A stretch of DNA of 64,000 nt from Fomes fomentarius (taxonomy: Eukaryota; Basidiomycota; Agaricomycetes; Polyporales; Polyporaceae), in assembly GCA_022606135.1 (NCBI GenBank), contig JABYQN010000011.1:372001-436000 (forward strand), written 5' to 3'. Positions 1 to 12,748 of this stretch are shown piece by piece. The notes under the pieces were generated by a model. The model was not told the origin of the DNA and made no database searches. It was given only the letters and a program-made list of their open reading frames with translations. The translations under genes were made by a program, and so were the position numbers. Every line of letters begins with the position of its first letter. Positions within the stretch are counted from its first letter, which is position 1.

Positions 1-975
1 TGTTCGCAATACCGCGAAGTAAGTTCCATCTCTCCTATGTGAGTGGTGCATCTATGCTGGTCACTCTTCATCCATCCCATGTACATGTCACGATGCAGAG
101 GTAGGTCAAGTGAACCTTGAAGTGTCGTCCAGGTGTGTGGTCGTTCTCTGATCTGCAAGTTCGTGGCATCAGGGGTACTGACAATATCTCAGCAGGGTAT
201 TCACTGGGGTTGGCCCTCGGAGTCGTCTCGAGGTCGTTATGGTAGTTAGTTATGTGTATATGTGTATAGTATACTTTGATGCTGTAGTACTATGTCATAA
301 CAATATACTGTTGAACCAGACCGTGAATTGTGTGCTTAAGAGTGGTAGCAGTGCAATCAGGTGGTCCTGTTGTGAGGATAATGGTCTGCTACTGGTCCGA
401 TACTGGTCTCTCGTTAGGAAGGGACTTATGGTTTTAGTCTAACGCCCTAATGCCTCTGTTTAGATGTTATTATACATAATTCGCGAATCGAGTTTTTCCT
501 GATGCTGTGCAGAGTGGCAGAGTAAGCGAGAGTACCGCCCGACGACTTCCGCATGCCGTGGAGCACAGGTCCCAAGTCCGAGTTCGTAGTTGTGCACTAT
601 GTATACAAAGGCAATCTAACGGTCGATGCCGGTTCTCGTCGCATGGTATACATGCCCTCACACTGAGATCACTGCAAGATACGGTGTTGTTGAGATTGGC
701 ATGCTTGCCAATGACCACTAGCTAGACCACTGGAAAGCATCCGAGAAGCAATACATGTGTAGGGAAAGCGCAGAAGGAACTCTAGGTGTCTATATAGGGG
801 AGTATACAGTGGGGCTATGCGACACAGCGGATGAGGCGTCGGACTGGTGGTTGCAGTACCACGCCTCATGCAAGAAATAGCAGGAAAGCCATGTGACTCT
901 ATTGTAGGATGAAGGGAATGTGTTCATGCCAACGAAACCTATTGCACAATAGGCCAGTCGGACCTAACAGGCAAC
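1..975. other. Gene-free left flank
   Basis: No reading frame here shows a recognisable domain or a chain of exons. Only short chance frames are present. It lies downstream of the minus-strand DUF6593 gene, so its right part probably holds that gene's 3' untranslated region (inference). Confidence 0.5.
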
Positions 976-1707
976 TCAGTCGATGTTCGAGCCGCAGCTG
1001 AGCATGGCGGCAGCAACGAGGGCAGGCTCGAGCAGACTGAGTTGCATCGCTTCTTGAGTCATGTCGAGCACCACTACATTCGGCATGCGCGCGATGCGGG
1101 CGAGGACGCGAGGAGCAGTAGTGTTGACCTTGTACATCTGTGAAAGAAGGCAACTCTAGTGAGATTAAGCTTGCTGGACGAGGCGAGCTGTACGCACGCA
1201 AATGAATCCTTGCATCGGCGCCCAAGCGTATTGGACACCCCGGACTTCCATGATCCTACGGCTGTGCATTGCATATACATTAGCATCGCATCACAAGCAA
1301 CGCGGGAGAGACAGCGGTGATTGGAAAGGGAGGTCTGACGAGCACCCAACGCACCTCTGGTCCGAAGAGAGCTTCAGCCAGTCGCGGATCCGCTGCTGGG
1401 CGGCGACGCCCCGGATTTCGACCGACGCGTTCGGCTGCCACTGCACCATTGCGACGTTCCTACTCTCGTTGTCCTTGAATATCGTGCACGCCGGGGCCGT
1501 CGCCTCCGTCACGACGCGGTAGACCGTGCGCCCTTGGGGGCCGACGATGGTCGAGTTCAGGACCGTCGTCTTGAAGTTCGTGAAGGTGAAGGTGACGCTG
1601 TCGGCGATGGGGTTCGGGGCAGTAGTGGTCGAGGCTGAGGGCAGGGCACCAAAGATGGAGGGTGCCGCGCCGCCCTGTTGCCATTGGCCTTGTCCGTAGG
1701 GGTTCAT
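976..1707 (-). CDS. DUF6593 family protein, copy 1 (192 aa)
   Basis: Three exons on the minus strand (1355-1707, 1198-1261, 976-1137) join to an open frame of 192 residues. Introns are in phase 2 and phase 0. The product starts MNPYGQGQWQQGG and has a Gly/Gln-rich head. A beta-rich core follows, with FTFTNFKTTVLNSTI, a YRVVTEA strand, a VAMVQW strand and a GVQYAWAPM segment, and a short helical tail. This pattern fits the DUF6593 family of agaricomycete proteins, whose function is unknown. The copy at 12016-12748 has the same exon plan (356, 64 and 162 nt there; 353, 64 and 162 here) and is very similar throughout. There is no signal peptide or membrane segment, so a cytosolic protein is likely. 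The family call is from memory of the motif order; the gene structure is solid. Confidence 0.88.
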
Positions 1708-3750
1708 CGTGTGTGAGGTTAAGAGGGAAGCTTTGGGTAGCTGAGACTATACTGTGCGGTGGTATGGATCGTTGACTCGTTGGGAGTAATTGTCGAGTGG
1801 TGAGGAAGATGAGCCATTGTGCCGAGAGTTTTATACGAGCTACCAACAGTGTATAGCCAAACAGGCCTGCGCGGTGGCCGTCCGCAGACCCCAGAGCGAG
1901 CTGGACATTGGGGTAACGCAGGATTGTAACATCTGGACTAGCGCGGTAGCCAGGCAGAAGGAAAGGCTAGGTGCGTGAGTGGAGGTAGATGGAGAATTGC
2001 GGCACGGAACGGTAGGGACAACACACGACATTGTTGCCTGGCGGAGATCTCGGTGGCATCCCCGTCCGTTTCAGAGAGGAGCGCACTGGCACGCGCATAT
2101 TCCTTTGACCGTTTGAGCTGTGTTTTTCGTTTTCTCGGCGCCGCCTTCCTCTACATCCCGTCTCCAGTTCGGAAGCAAATTCCAAACAAGCATTACACTT
2201 CCCGCCGGAGCGAGACTCGAATTGGAACATTGAGATGTCATGTGCTGGCGGACAAGTGCTCCTACTAATCCTGTTCCGTATCCGTAAGTGTTTCGTGTGC
2301 TCAGCAGATTGTTGGGATTACCGCAGGTTTCGGAGTGACTGACCACCGGTTGAAAGTCAGAGGAGCAGGGAAGAGCAAACCCATTGCCAAACCGAGCGCG
2401 CTCATGCTTGACACGTCCACGTGGAAGATCTTGTTCATCAGATGCTCGCGTGGCAGCACATGGCCTATCGCGATCTCGATTGCCACGGTCGTGGACTCGT
2501 GTTCTAGAATGTTTTTGTCAGATTTGACAAATTTGAATTTCTGCAGTATGGTTTGCGTTCTGACCATGCGATGCATTCCTCTCTGAACTCGATTCAGGGT
2601 TGCAGAGCGAGTCCGATGACGGGGATGCAGTTCGACGGAGGACCCGCCCCGACCCCTTGATGCATTGTGCTGCGTGAGACATATTGCATGGCAAGCTCAT
2701 ACGACAGTTGTTTGGCGAAGTACTTTCGTCAGTCCGCATTGCGTAATGTCCGACGACTATGTAAACCCCTGGCGCTCGAGTACTGAATGGTGGGTACGTC
2801 CAGGACCTCGAGTATGTAATGCATAGCCACTGGTCGTGTCGGCGGTGACGAATTAGGTGACTTGGGCCGTATAGCTGCGGCTTGACAGCCGGCGCCGGTG
2901 CATGTATACACGTATCATAGTACGTAGAGAGGCGATAAGGCAGGCGGCAGTGGTACCGAGCCCAAACAAGGAGTACATAGATACTCATCATCAGTTTGAG
3001 CCGCAACCACTCGGTATAGCAACTTGAAGTATACAGGACAGACATGACCTGGACTCGTGAAGGGAGTGACGAGTGCATGATGCCCGAACAGTAGCCGGAT
3101 AATGGACAGATGTGTTGTGGGCTGCCGAGCCCGCCGGCGGCGCATATCAAGTTAGTCTCCCCTAGGTAGACGATGGACCCTATTGATGAGCGGGATAGAC
3201 GGATGTCCAGTTACTGACTACAACAGATTCAGGCGACGCCATGGCCTCCCTCGGTCAAGAGGGTCGGAGCCAGATAGTAGTATAGGGCCAAGTCATCACA
3301 GACCCGGGAACCACAGTGATTCAACTAGAAGGAGCAATGAAATGATGACAAACTGAGACTCAGCAGGCTGAAGCAAGAAACACACTATCGGGGTAAGTTG
3401 CAGTTTGCTCTCAATCGCGGATGGATAAAAGGTGGTATTAAGAGACATCCTGAGATATAGGCCATTCAAAGTTCATCGTTCAAGAAAAGACTGGACGGAG
3501 AGGAGTGTCGAACTTGAAGCGGATGAGGAGTCGGAGGCCAACGGACTTATTCTGACTCATCAGCCGGCTATCAAAGGAATTTCAACTGTTTATGGATGGT
3601 AACTACTTACTCCACACTTAGCTCAGGCGCCCGCACATCCCGCTTGCTCCCGGACACTGATCTTGACCGTCACAGTGGCCATCATCAGACGTCCGTGCGC
3701 CCATTGACCCATACGTCGCCGCAAACATACTCTGTATCTCAGTCTAGAAG
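1708..3750. other. Intergenic region between divergent DUF6593 copy 1 and GID9
   Basis: About 2 kb shared by two divergently transcribed genes. It contains a 210-residue minus-strand frame (2518-3150) and several shorter ones, but none has a domain, a codon pattern or splice partners that I can support. Apart from the TATA-like box near copy 1, I see nothing to annotate. Confidence 0.5.
1829..1835 (-). promoter_or_regulatory. TATA-like box of DUF6593 copy 1
   Basis: TATAAAA on the minus strand, 122 bp upstream of the ATG. The paralogous gene and both DUF3455 genes carry a TATA element at a similar distance (129-137 bp). This is sequence-based only. Confidence 0.4.
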
Positions 3751-5732
3751 ATGAGCATGAACAAGCTGAATGTGGAAGGTGTCATGCTCTTTGAGCAGCC
3801 TTTTGCACGGGTAGTATTTCCCACGAACCCATCCGCTCGCGGGTCGTCACTTACGCTATGAGCGCAGGTGCCATACGAGAACTACCGCAAGGTGTTCCGC
3901 ACGTCTCAAAAGAACATTGAGAAGGAGATGTGCGCCGTGCAGACGGCTGCGAACGAGTTGGCCAAGAAAGACACCCCCGAGGCCGATGCTGACGCAACTG
4001 TCAGGGCCATAGATGGAATGATCGCCCGCGTGGAAAGCCTCAAGCGGAAGGTAAGGACGAAAGGTTCGAGAGCTTCCGGTCAGATACCATGCACTGACAA
4101 CCCAATCTCGACACACTTATCGTCCCCCCGGACGTATATGCAGCTTTCCGACATGCAGGAAACAGCGGGAGCACCAACGCTGAGTGTGATCCGCGAACGG
4201 CTTCAGCATCTGGGCACACTGGAGGAGATTGAGTCGGCCAATGCACCAGAATTTACTCGGTGGGCAGACGTTCGCCTCGACAGGTGGCTCGTTGATTGGT
4301 CGCTGCGGAACGGCAAGGAGAAGACCGCCCGTGCGATCGCTGCTCAGAAAAGTATAGAGGTACGAACTGGCCCTGAGCGTCACACACGATAGCTGAGGAG
4401 AGATCCGTTGCTGACGGGTCATATCTTATGGCAACCAGAAACTCGTGGACATCGATCTGTTTTCCGACATTCGGAGAATCGAAGAGGCTCTGAATCGAAA
4501 GAGCTGCACAGAAGCCCTCGCATGGTGCAGTGAGAACAAGGCGGCATTGAGGAAGTTGAAGGTCATTACCTCGACTTTGGTAATTCGTTCAACCCGTTGA
4601 CGTGTAACCTCACCCCCGCAGAATACTCTAGAGTTCGATCTTAGGCTACAGGAGTACATCGAGCTCGCTCGAGCACGGAAGACCCTTGAAGCGATAGCCT
4701 ACTCCAAGAAACACCTGCTCCCATGGAGCGACACGCATTACAACCAGATTGTTCAGGCCGCCGCATTGCTATGTTATGCGCCTACCACATCATGCGGACC
4801 CTACAAGGTGAGTGGTTCCGTGTTTGGAATTGACAGCTACATGTGGCAAAATGGGACGGGTATGACCACTCGTATGCTTCGAACTAGCGGCTGTTGCCCG
4901 CTTTTGCTGTGTTATGCGGCGTACAATCGCTCCGTAATCGGGACATAGATAGTGGTTTAGAGAGACGAGGACAGCGCTCTCCGGGGCTCTTTCGAGCTTT
5001 CGTGGACATCGGTGCGTCACACTTCGGGATGGAGTAAATTTGTGAGGGCGCTCCCTCGGAGATGTTTCACCGAGTGTCGCGATGGTTACCTATCCATTTC
5101 TTGAACACTGTACCTACATGCGCCACACATACAAATCGTGAATATCTGTGGTGCCTCATTCTTGCATTTTAGTTGCCTTCCCCGCCCTGTTCAAGACGCT
5201 GACTAACCACCGACCTACAGCGTCTTTATGACCCGTCCCGCTGGGTTTCGCTCATACAGTCCTTCCGACTCGCGATCTACCATCTCAGTACCCTTCCTAC
5301 CGAGCCGCTCTTACACCTTGCCATGTACGCCGGTCTAGCGTCTCTGAAGCTACCCGCCTGCTACTCGCACGAAACACGGAACGTCGACTGTCCTGTGTGC
5401 AACCTAGACCTCGGCGAACTCGCGAAGGAAGTGCCATTCAGTCACCACGTGAATTCGACCATCGTCTGCAGGATCACTGGGAAGATCATGGAGGCGGATA
5501 ACATGCCATTAGTGCTCCCGAACGGCCAGGTCTATTCGAAGGAGGTGAGTCGTCTATCAAGTTTGGGGCTGACGCTGCGTATTTGAAACGTTGCAATCAC
5601 ATGGATAATACTGACGTACATTGATAGACGTTGGAGGAAATGGCAGCGAGAAACGACGGCTGGGTGACCGATCCGCGGGACCCTGACACGCGGTGTCGGT
5701 TCACAGACTTACGCAAGGTGTTCATCTCCTAA
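3751..5732 (+). CDS. FYV10: GID9/Fyv10/MAEA-type subunit of the CTLH (GID) ubiquitin ligase (398 aa)
   Basis: Seven exons (3751-3810, 3868-4050, 4144-4359, 4439-4561, 4622-4807, 5221-5544, 5628-5732) join to 399 codons including the stop. An in-frame TAG just before 3751 fixes the start. The N-terminus reads EQPFARVPYENYRKVFRTSQ, the Fyv10 opening, followed by a coiled coil. Then come LisH and CTLH-type helices (WADVRLDRWLVDWSLRNG, CTEALAWCSENKAALRK), a CRA region, and a C-terminal degenerate RING (DCPVCNLDLGELAKEVPFSH, VCRITGKIM). In yeast Gid9 pairs with Gid2 to form the catalytic RING dimer of the GID E3 ligase, which degrades gluconeogenic enzymes when glucose returns. The length matches the family. 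The intron at 4808-5220 is 413 bp, longer than its neighbours. Confidence 0.95.
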
Positions 5733-7378
5733 TTCCGCCTTCTGTGTCTTGGGTCCACGTGGACATACCTGTACCATATTTGTGTGTATGACTATCACAC
5801 ATCACAGATGTCCCGTGTGCCTCCTCGTCTTCCACATGGACTTGCCGCTTTAGCCCGCGGTGACATCGCGGCGTTGCCACATAGAAGCCCACTGATTCAT
5901 CCAGCAGAGCTTGAACAGAAAAGCAGGGTTCCATGTGACCCGATCCCGTTAAGCTATAAACACTTCCCAATGAGTAACTCGTTCTAACTCACAGTGGGTC
6001 GCTCTTCAAGAGTAGGACATTTGAACTGCCAACACCACACAGACAGAATACAGAGTCACGACCGCTCTAGAAGGTACGTCGTCACCTCCCGACGAAACGT
6101 TGAGACTGAAGCTGTTCGGGGCCAGCAACGGCATAGGAGCTGCGCCCGCCGCTCAGTCACTACAACGTTGAAACTTGATCGGCGACGCAGTTGGAAAAGA
6201 CGAGAGGGGCCACCGCTGCTCGGCACTCTCTCGAATCGTCACCGGCGCAGCCGCCACAAACAGGCACAGACGCTGAAAATGGAGTATCTGTCTTCCACGG
6301 CTTCAGCCGCTGCCCGGAGCTTGTTGGTCTCTGTGGATACGTTATTGCACACGGAGACTTCTAGGATCACAGCCGCAAGCACAGCCATCATTGCGTTTAT
6401 GGCATCCGCTTCCTTTCTGCTGGACGCTATCAACTTATTGACATGATACGCGTGTCTCATGCCACAGAACCAGGGTACTAACTTTTCGGGACTTCCTATG
6501 ACTTGACCCGGAGTTGTTTCGGGTTCTGTGCGGAGCCTAAGTATAGCAGACAACCAACTACCTGTGCCGTTCGGAACATCTCGAGCTACCACTCCTTGGT
6601 CAAAGGCGATTCTCGCATTGGTGCCTATCGTGTACCTGGCTCTGAGGCTGATAATGAGGTTAAGCTATGTATACTGCGCTGTGTCTCGCAACTGCGTCAG
6701 TGATTCTCCAGCTGGTGCCTGTCTTCAAGTTGCCTAGCTACGGCTACAATGTCGCCGAAGGGGTATCCTGCGGGTCCACGAGACCAATATAGTTTCATGG
6801 TCTAGCTTCAAGGAAGTGTCGAAATGGTCGACTAGAAGGTGGTAATAATGACTGATACTATAGAGAAGGCCCTGGAGTTATGCCCGATTCCGATCTGTCT
6901 CCTCTTATCTATGCGAGCGAGGCACGTGGAAGGCGCTTGTGGCCCGCCTGCGCATCCCAAAGTGAGTAGTCACAACTCCCGCCTTCAAGCTTCAAGCTTC
7001 GACAAAGTTGACCGCACGCACTCTTTATCCGAAATTAATGTAGAGTAGGTACGCTGTGCTCTGTGTTGTAAGCTCTATATCCTCTTGGTGAGTTCGCGTT
7101 GATGTTTATACCGCCTCAAGGAGTACTGATCAAGTGACTCGGTGGACGCCACAATACATGGGGCTATCGGAGGTACGTATACCCCACACTTATCGCACCA
7201 ATGATAGCGCTTGGATTGCCGGTAGCACCTATGCGAAGTCTCTAGGCGTCGTTATCTCGCTTGGACTAAGTTCTAACACATGGCTACTTAAGAAAAGGAC
7301 AGATGCGGGGTAACAGCGAGGGACCTCCTCGACTCACCTGGCTTCGTTCTCTTTGCTCCTCCATCCTCGAAGCAAGTC
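5733..7378. other. Intergenic region GID9 to NCS1 permease
   Basis: The downstream part may include an extra 5' exon of the permease, because the frame stays open upstream of 7379 as far as a stop at 7289-7291. A 117-residue minus-strand frame at 6239-6592 has a helical, Ala-rich tail but no recognisable domain. I do not call it a gene. Confidence 0.45.
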
Positions 7379-9646
7379 ATGGGAATCGTCAAGAAGTTAG
7401 AGGTTGGCAATACGGAGGGTCTGACATATTCCGAGACATTTCTTCAGGTATGCCAAATCTTCTAAATTCAGACCGGTTGCACGAGCGTTCATGGTCGCCC
7501 TTTCAGAATGAAGACCTCCTGCCCGTACCCGAGGACAAGCGGACGTGGGGCGTTTGGAACTTTATTGCTTTGTGCGTATCATCACCCTCTCTGCCTGGTC
7601 GAACGGGAATGCCAACTGGGGGATGTTTTGCAGCTGGATAGCGGACAGCTTCAACATCAATACGTGCGACAAATCCTCCTTCTCAAGGTTGCTGCGATCA
7701 ATGACAGTATGGACAGGTGGATGATCGTGTCGTCCATGATACAGCTAGGTCTATCCTGGTGGCAGGCGTGGATATGTGTATGGGTCGGGTACGGTATCGT
7801 CGCGCCCTTCATTGTGGCGAATGCACGACCGGGTGCCATCTTCCATGTCACGTTCCCTGTCGTGGCGCGTACCAGCTTCGGTCTGTGGGGGAGCTTGTGG
7901 TGTGTCTTCAACCGAGGTGCGATGGCATGGTGCGTCTACATATTTCTGTAACAAGTGAATGCACTTGGCTCACGGTTATCCGTTCATAGCATATGGTACG
8001 GAGTGCAAGCAAGCATAGGCGGCTCATGTGTCCTTGTCATGCTAAGGGCGATGTGGCCTTCTGTGAACAACATTCGTGGGTACAATCCATCTTTGCCATG
8101 AGAGCGAAGTCGATCTAGTCTTGGCAGCGAACTCCATGCCAGAGTCGTCGGGAACGAACACGCGTGACTTTATGTGCTTCTTCCTCTTCTGGCTCATCTC
8201 GCTCCCAGCCATCTGGTTCCCCATACACACGATGCAAGTCTAGTGTCCCTCCATACTGCGCCCAAATGGTTGCTTACTTAGTCTTCGCGCAGCCGTCACT
8301 TATTTACCGTTAAGGCGGTTGTAGCGCCTATAGCTGGTATCACGTTCTTCATCTGGTGCATCGTCAAAGCCCACGGTGTCGGACCCATCATTCACCAACC
8401 CGGAACTCTCCATGGGTCAGCGCTGGGCTGGGGTATGGTCTCCAGTATCATGTCATGCATCAGCAACATGGCTACTCTCGTCACGTATGCGTCTTTCATT
8501 CAGTTCGCGTATTCTCACTGATACTGGTCTGCCTAGAAACGCGCCTGATTTCGCGTCACGGGCTCGCTATCCCTCTGCTGCAGGTTTGCCTCAGCTTATA
8601 TCTGTTCCCGTGGGATTTTCCATCGTCAGCTTCTTCGGTGTCATCGTCAGTTCTTCGTCTCAGGCGATCTACGGTGAGGCCATCTGGTCTCCTATTGACC
8701 TCTTGGGCAAGTTCCTGGATGGAAACCCAAGCCACGCCACCCGATTTGGTGTCTGGTTCATCGCAGCATCCTTCATCGTCGCTCAGGTACGTCTCTAATG
8801 CCAGTGATCAATTATTTGGTACTGATGCTAGTGGATGGAAGCATAGTTGGGAACCAATATCTCCGCTAACTCCATCAGCGCCGGTTGTGACCTCACAGCG
8901 CTATTCCCGCGCTTCATTGTATGTTTTCGGTACTTTCCCTGACTTCACGGCAGGTCTCGTTGACTGGCTGCATTCTCTAGAACATCCGTCGTGGAGGTTA
9001 CATCGCTGCGATTGTCGGCCTGTGCATGCTCCCATGGAACCTGCTGAAGAGCAGTAACAGCTTCACGTCCTACCTGTCGGCATACTCCGTTTTCTTGAGT
9101 TCCATCGCGGGCGTCATGGTGCGTTTCCATCGCTCACGTGTAGCGCAGTCTTGCTCATCCATCCGACAGATCACGGACTACTATGTCATCCACAAGGGCC
9201 ACTACAACGTCAAAAGCCTGTACCACACCGATCGAAGTGGCTGGTACTGGTACACCTTCGGTATCAACTTCCGGTGCGTCAGCCACCCGCATCCGCATCC
9301 CCTGTCCCTCCTTAACTCACGCCACCATAGCGCCTATGCAGCGTACATTTCCGGGATCATCATCAATGTGGTCGGCTTCGCGGGCGCCACAGGGCGCGAC
9401 GTGCCTCTCGCGGCGACACGCATATACCAGATGTCGTTCTTCACGGGATTCGGCGTCTCCGCTCTGATCTACTGGACGCTTAACAGGCTCTTCCCTGTGC
9501 GCGGCGCAGCCGAGTGTGCGCAGTTCGAGGAAGTGGATGTGTCTGCGGACGCCATGTCTTCAATCGGCGAGGAGAGGAGAGACGACGATCTGGATAAGAA
9601 AAGCATTGCTAGTACGGGTGTCAGGAGCGTGAAGTCCAAAGCATGA
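7379..9646 (+). CDS. NCS1-family nucleobase/allantoin-type permease (about 546 aa)
   Basis: Twelve exons (7379-7447, 7507-7571, 7634-7663, 7717-7929, 7990-8075, 8143-8237, 8282-8484, 8537-8786, 8847-8918, 8981-9118, 9170-9273, 9331-9646) join to 547 codons with the stop. Family hallmarks are PVPEDKRTWGVWNF followed by the split IADSFNINTWMI helix, PFIVANARPGAIFHVTFPV in helix 2-3, and NAPDFASRARY in the central region. About twelve hydrophobic helices follow in order, with a charged C-terminal tail. NCS1 carriers of fungi (Fur4, Dal4, Fcy2, Thi7 types) import uracil, allantoin, cytosine or thiamine at the plasma membrane with protons. The substrate cannot be read from the sequence. The start is uncertain: the open frame continues upstream of 7379 with plausible coding sequence (RDLLDSPGF) but no in-frame ATG, so a 5' exon may be missing. 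The donor after 8237 (GTCTAG) is weak. Confidence 0.92.
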
Positions 9647-12015
9647 CTTTTACGGATCGATGATGTTGCATCCGGCTAACTTTGGCCCGGTCGAGTAGCC
9701 ACCAAATCCCGACGTGCAGCGCGGGCGGCACCGCCTGCGACGCCATTGTTGGTTCTTGGCCGATGTACGAGCACGCTCCCAGCAGCCTGACACGAACCTA
9801 CTCTCAAACCTTTCCGAAGTCCTACGCAAACGGCCATGCTAACAGTAACATGGTCGTCAATTGGTGAAATCTCGGTATGCTGCCGCAATGCCTTTCTCCT
9901 CCTCCCGAGTTGACTCCTGACTTGCGTGTGCGCATGGCGTGCACATGCTCGTAACGGCGCCGGCATCAGGCAATGACCCGTACTACTTGCACTAGGCGAA
10001 CTTCGGCTTTGTTGCTCAGCCTCAGTAGCACTTGAGAATCAGAAAGAAACAGGAACAAGGAAGGTTCGGAATCGCGTTGAGGAAACGAGCGCTTCATGTT
10101 ACGGCAATTGCCGGCCGCAGTTAAGGCCGGATGCTGCTAGGCTGTGCTAGCCTTCTATCTACACGACATACTTACTCACAACCTCTCGCCTTGCACCCAG
10201 GAGTTATTGTGCAACCCCATTGAAACATTTTCCGATCGGTTTGCAACCGCTCTTCTATCAGGTTCCGGAATTGAGCTCGCCGGCACGATAGGCACGCTGT
10301 CGGGAATACGCAAGATGGACTTTATAACGTGACTGCGAAGTCATTTCGCAAATATTACTGATGGAAGTCACGACGTGGCGTAAGTTGAATTGGACATTGC
10401 AGGATGCCGGCGAACCGCTGCACAGGCTGCACGTCTTTCCGCAACATGTCTCACTGCGCACCGTGGGACATCTGAGAGAATACAATCTGAGTAAATCCCC
10501 CTTATAACTAGTACATTTTGACGTCAAGAATGTTTGCTCTCGTCGACCAGTTACAAGTCACTTGGCGTCCAGCGGAGTGACTGCCGATCATAGTGGCAGC
10601 CGATACCGCCCACCCCAACCCATTCCGGTGTGCTCAGACTGTTGCTCGAAGGTGCGCCGCCTTCGGCTTCGGGAGGAGCGGGACACCGTAGTACTTACGA
10701 CGGTATCGATTATGGTACGCTCCCAGAGTTGCATCATCGTCGCCCGGAGATACGTGCGCGCCCACTCTTCCCGTGTACGTGAACGACACGCGCAACTGCA
10801 GTTGCTTGAATTACTTGCGACAAGTTTCTCGTAGGTCAATGTGAGTGCTCTCCCAGCCCGAAAAAGTTCGTGCCTCGCGTAGCGCCTGAATGAGCAAAAA
10901 TGTCGGTGACGTGCTGTATCCGACCCAGTCACCGCTGGGGGCTGCCGCCGCCGATGTGCGGGGAGGGTGCATAATGATCAATGATGCGAGTGGACCATTG
11001 CCAATGTCTCATGAGTAGTCGGTTTCATATACCGGGGTTGACGGTATACTAGACTCAGATAGTACCTGCTGCTATTCACTGCTTGAGTTGAACTCCAGTA
11101 AGTGTGGGGCATGATTGACACGGCTCCAAGTATGCACACCTTTGAGACAGCCGACAAACTCGCTATGTGACCACAGTAGTGGGTGCTTTCTCTCACCTCT
11201 GCTTGAATTCTGAAACCGTTTGTCACACGCGTTTGTCAAAAAATCTAGATCTCACCAGTCTCACATCTGAGATTCATCTGAGATCTTACATGTTTCCACG
11301 TGGGAGCACGTGGAGATATCCCAATAGCGTAATTGATGTGGCGAAGTTGGCGGTGGTCGTTCCGAGTCTGTCTCGACGCTCAGCTCAGCCACCAGCTTGC
11401 CGCGATTCATGCACACTTCAGGCTCGAGTACAAATTCTGATTGCTCAAACAGTTGCCGGGATCCTGCGGGGGAACACCTCCATCCTCTAGCGCACATGGA
11501 CACCGTAAAAGTTGTCCTAGGCACCCGAAGTCCCGCGTTTCACGGGAACCCGAGCTGCCATGCTGGAAATTCCAATCGCACGCGGGAGCGTGCGCAACCC
11601 GCCATACCCCAGCAACGTTTACATATATGGAACATTGCGCTTGATGGGCTCCTACTGGCAGACGAGAATGCCGACACCGTCCTGAACGAAACAGACATGA
11701 TGCTCCCGATCTGCTTCACTCTGAGCCTCTACCTCCTCTCCCCTTCTTCCATTTTTGTCCATTTGTCTGGTCCATAGGTCAGTGACGCTTGGATCCGATG
11801 CTCACTTACTACTTCTCAGTCAGACCTGAAGCAATGTCTTACCGCTCCGACTGTACGTGCTCGTCAGCAGTGGATCCGATATATATACCTCCACTACAGG
11901 AGCAACTGTCCTCAGTATCCAAGCCCTCTCAACTCTACTGATAAGTAGGCTCCCCCGCTCTCACATCAATTTTCGACACACGACCTACGCCGTACAAACC
12001 TACCCACCGGTAACG
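9647..12015. other. Intergenic region NCS1 permease to DUF6593 copy 2
   Basis: About 2.4 kb with only short overlapping frames on both strands and no domain. A TATA-like element near 11880 belongs to the next gene. I see no transposon, repeat array or RNA gene. Confidence 0.5.
11880..11887 (+). promoter_or_regulatory. TATA-like box of DUF6593 copy 2
   Basis: TATATATA, 136 bp upstream of the start codon at 12016. The spacing resembles that of the paralogue's box. Confidence 0.4.
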
Positions 12016-12748
12016 ATGAATCCCTATGGACAACAGTGGCAGCAGGGCGGCGCCGCCCCGTCGATATTCGGGGCCTTGCCTTCAGCACCACTCTCTCGTG
12101 CGCCAAACGCAATACAGGCAGACAGCGTTACATTCACGTTCACGAACTTCAAGACCACCATCCTCAACTCGACGATCCTCGGACCTCAGCAGCGCACGGT
12201 GTACCGCGTCGTCACGGAGGCTGCCCAGCCGGCCTGCACGATCGTCCAGGACAATGAGAGCAAGACGGTAGCGATGGTGCGGTGGCAGCAGCCCAGCACT
12301 ACGCTCGAGATTCGCGGAGTAGCGGCGCGGCAACGAGTCCGCGAGTGGCTTCGTCTCTCTTCGGACCAGAGGTGAGCAATGCAGCCTGAGCCGTGTTTTC
12401 TCCGACGTCGCAGTCCGGGACTAATTGGCGATTGGTGCAGTCGGCGCGTGATGGAGATCGGGGGTGTCCAGTATGCCTGGGCTCCGATGGAAGGATTTAT
12501 TTGCGTGCGTCGGTTTCCCTTCATATCGGCAGCTGCTCATGAGAGGGGGAATCATACTGACAAAGCCTCGCACATTTGCTCTACAGTTGTACAAGGTCAA
12601 TAGCCGCGCGCCGCGCGTGCTTGCCCGAATTGCGCGAATGCCCAACATGATCATGTTGGAAATGACCCAGGAAGCGATGCAGCTCGGCTTGCTCGAGCCT
12701 GCTGTCGTTAGCACAGTCATGCTCAGCTGTGGTCACAACATAGACTAA
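12016..12748 (+). CDS. DUF6593 family protein, copy 2 (193 aa)
   Basis: Three exons (12016-12371, 12441-12504, 12587-12748) give 193 residues. The product is a close paralogue of the minus-strand gene at 976-1707. The opening MNPYGQQWQQGGAAPSIFGA, the FTFTNFKTTILNSTI strand, GGVQYAWAPMEGF and the tail RVLARIARMPNMIML all align. Exons 2 and 3 have identical lengths in both copies and intron phases match, so the pair arose by gene duplication rather than retroposition. One codon is inserted in exon 1 after GALPSAP. Function is unknown in this agaricomycete-wide family. No export signal or transmembrane helix is visible. Confidence 0.9.

Noticed and set aside
2518..3150. 210-residue minus-strand open frame
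   Set aside because: No domain, random-looking composition, and overlapping frames in other phases; nothing links it to exons nearby.
6239..6592. 117-residue minus-strand frame with an Ala-rich helical tail
   Set aside because: Composition is mildly protein-like, but no family, no exon partners and no promoter context could be supported.
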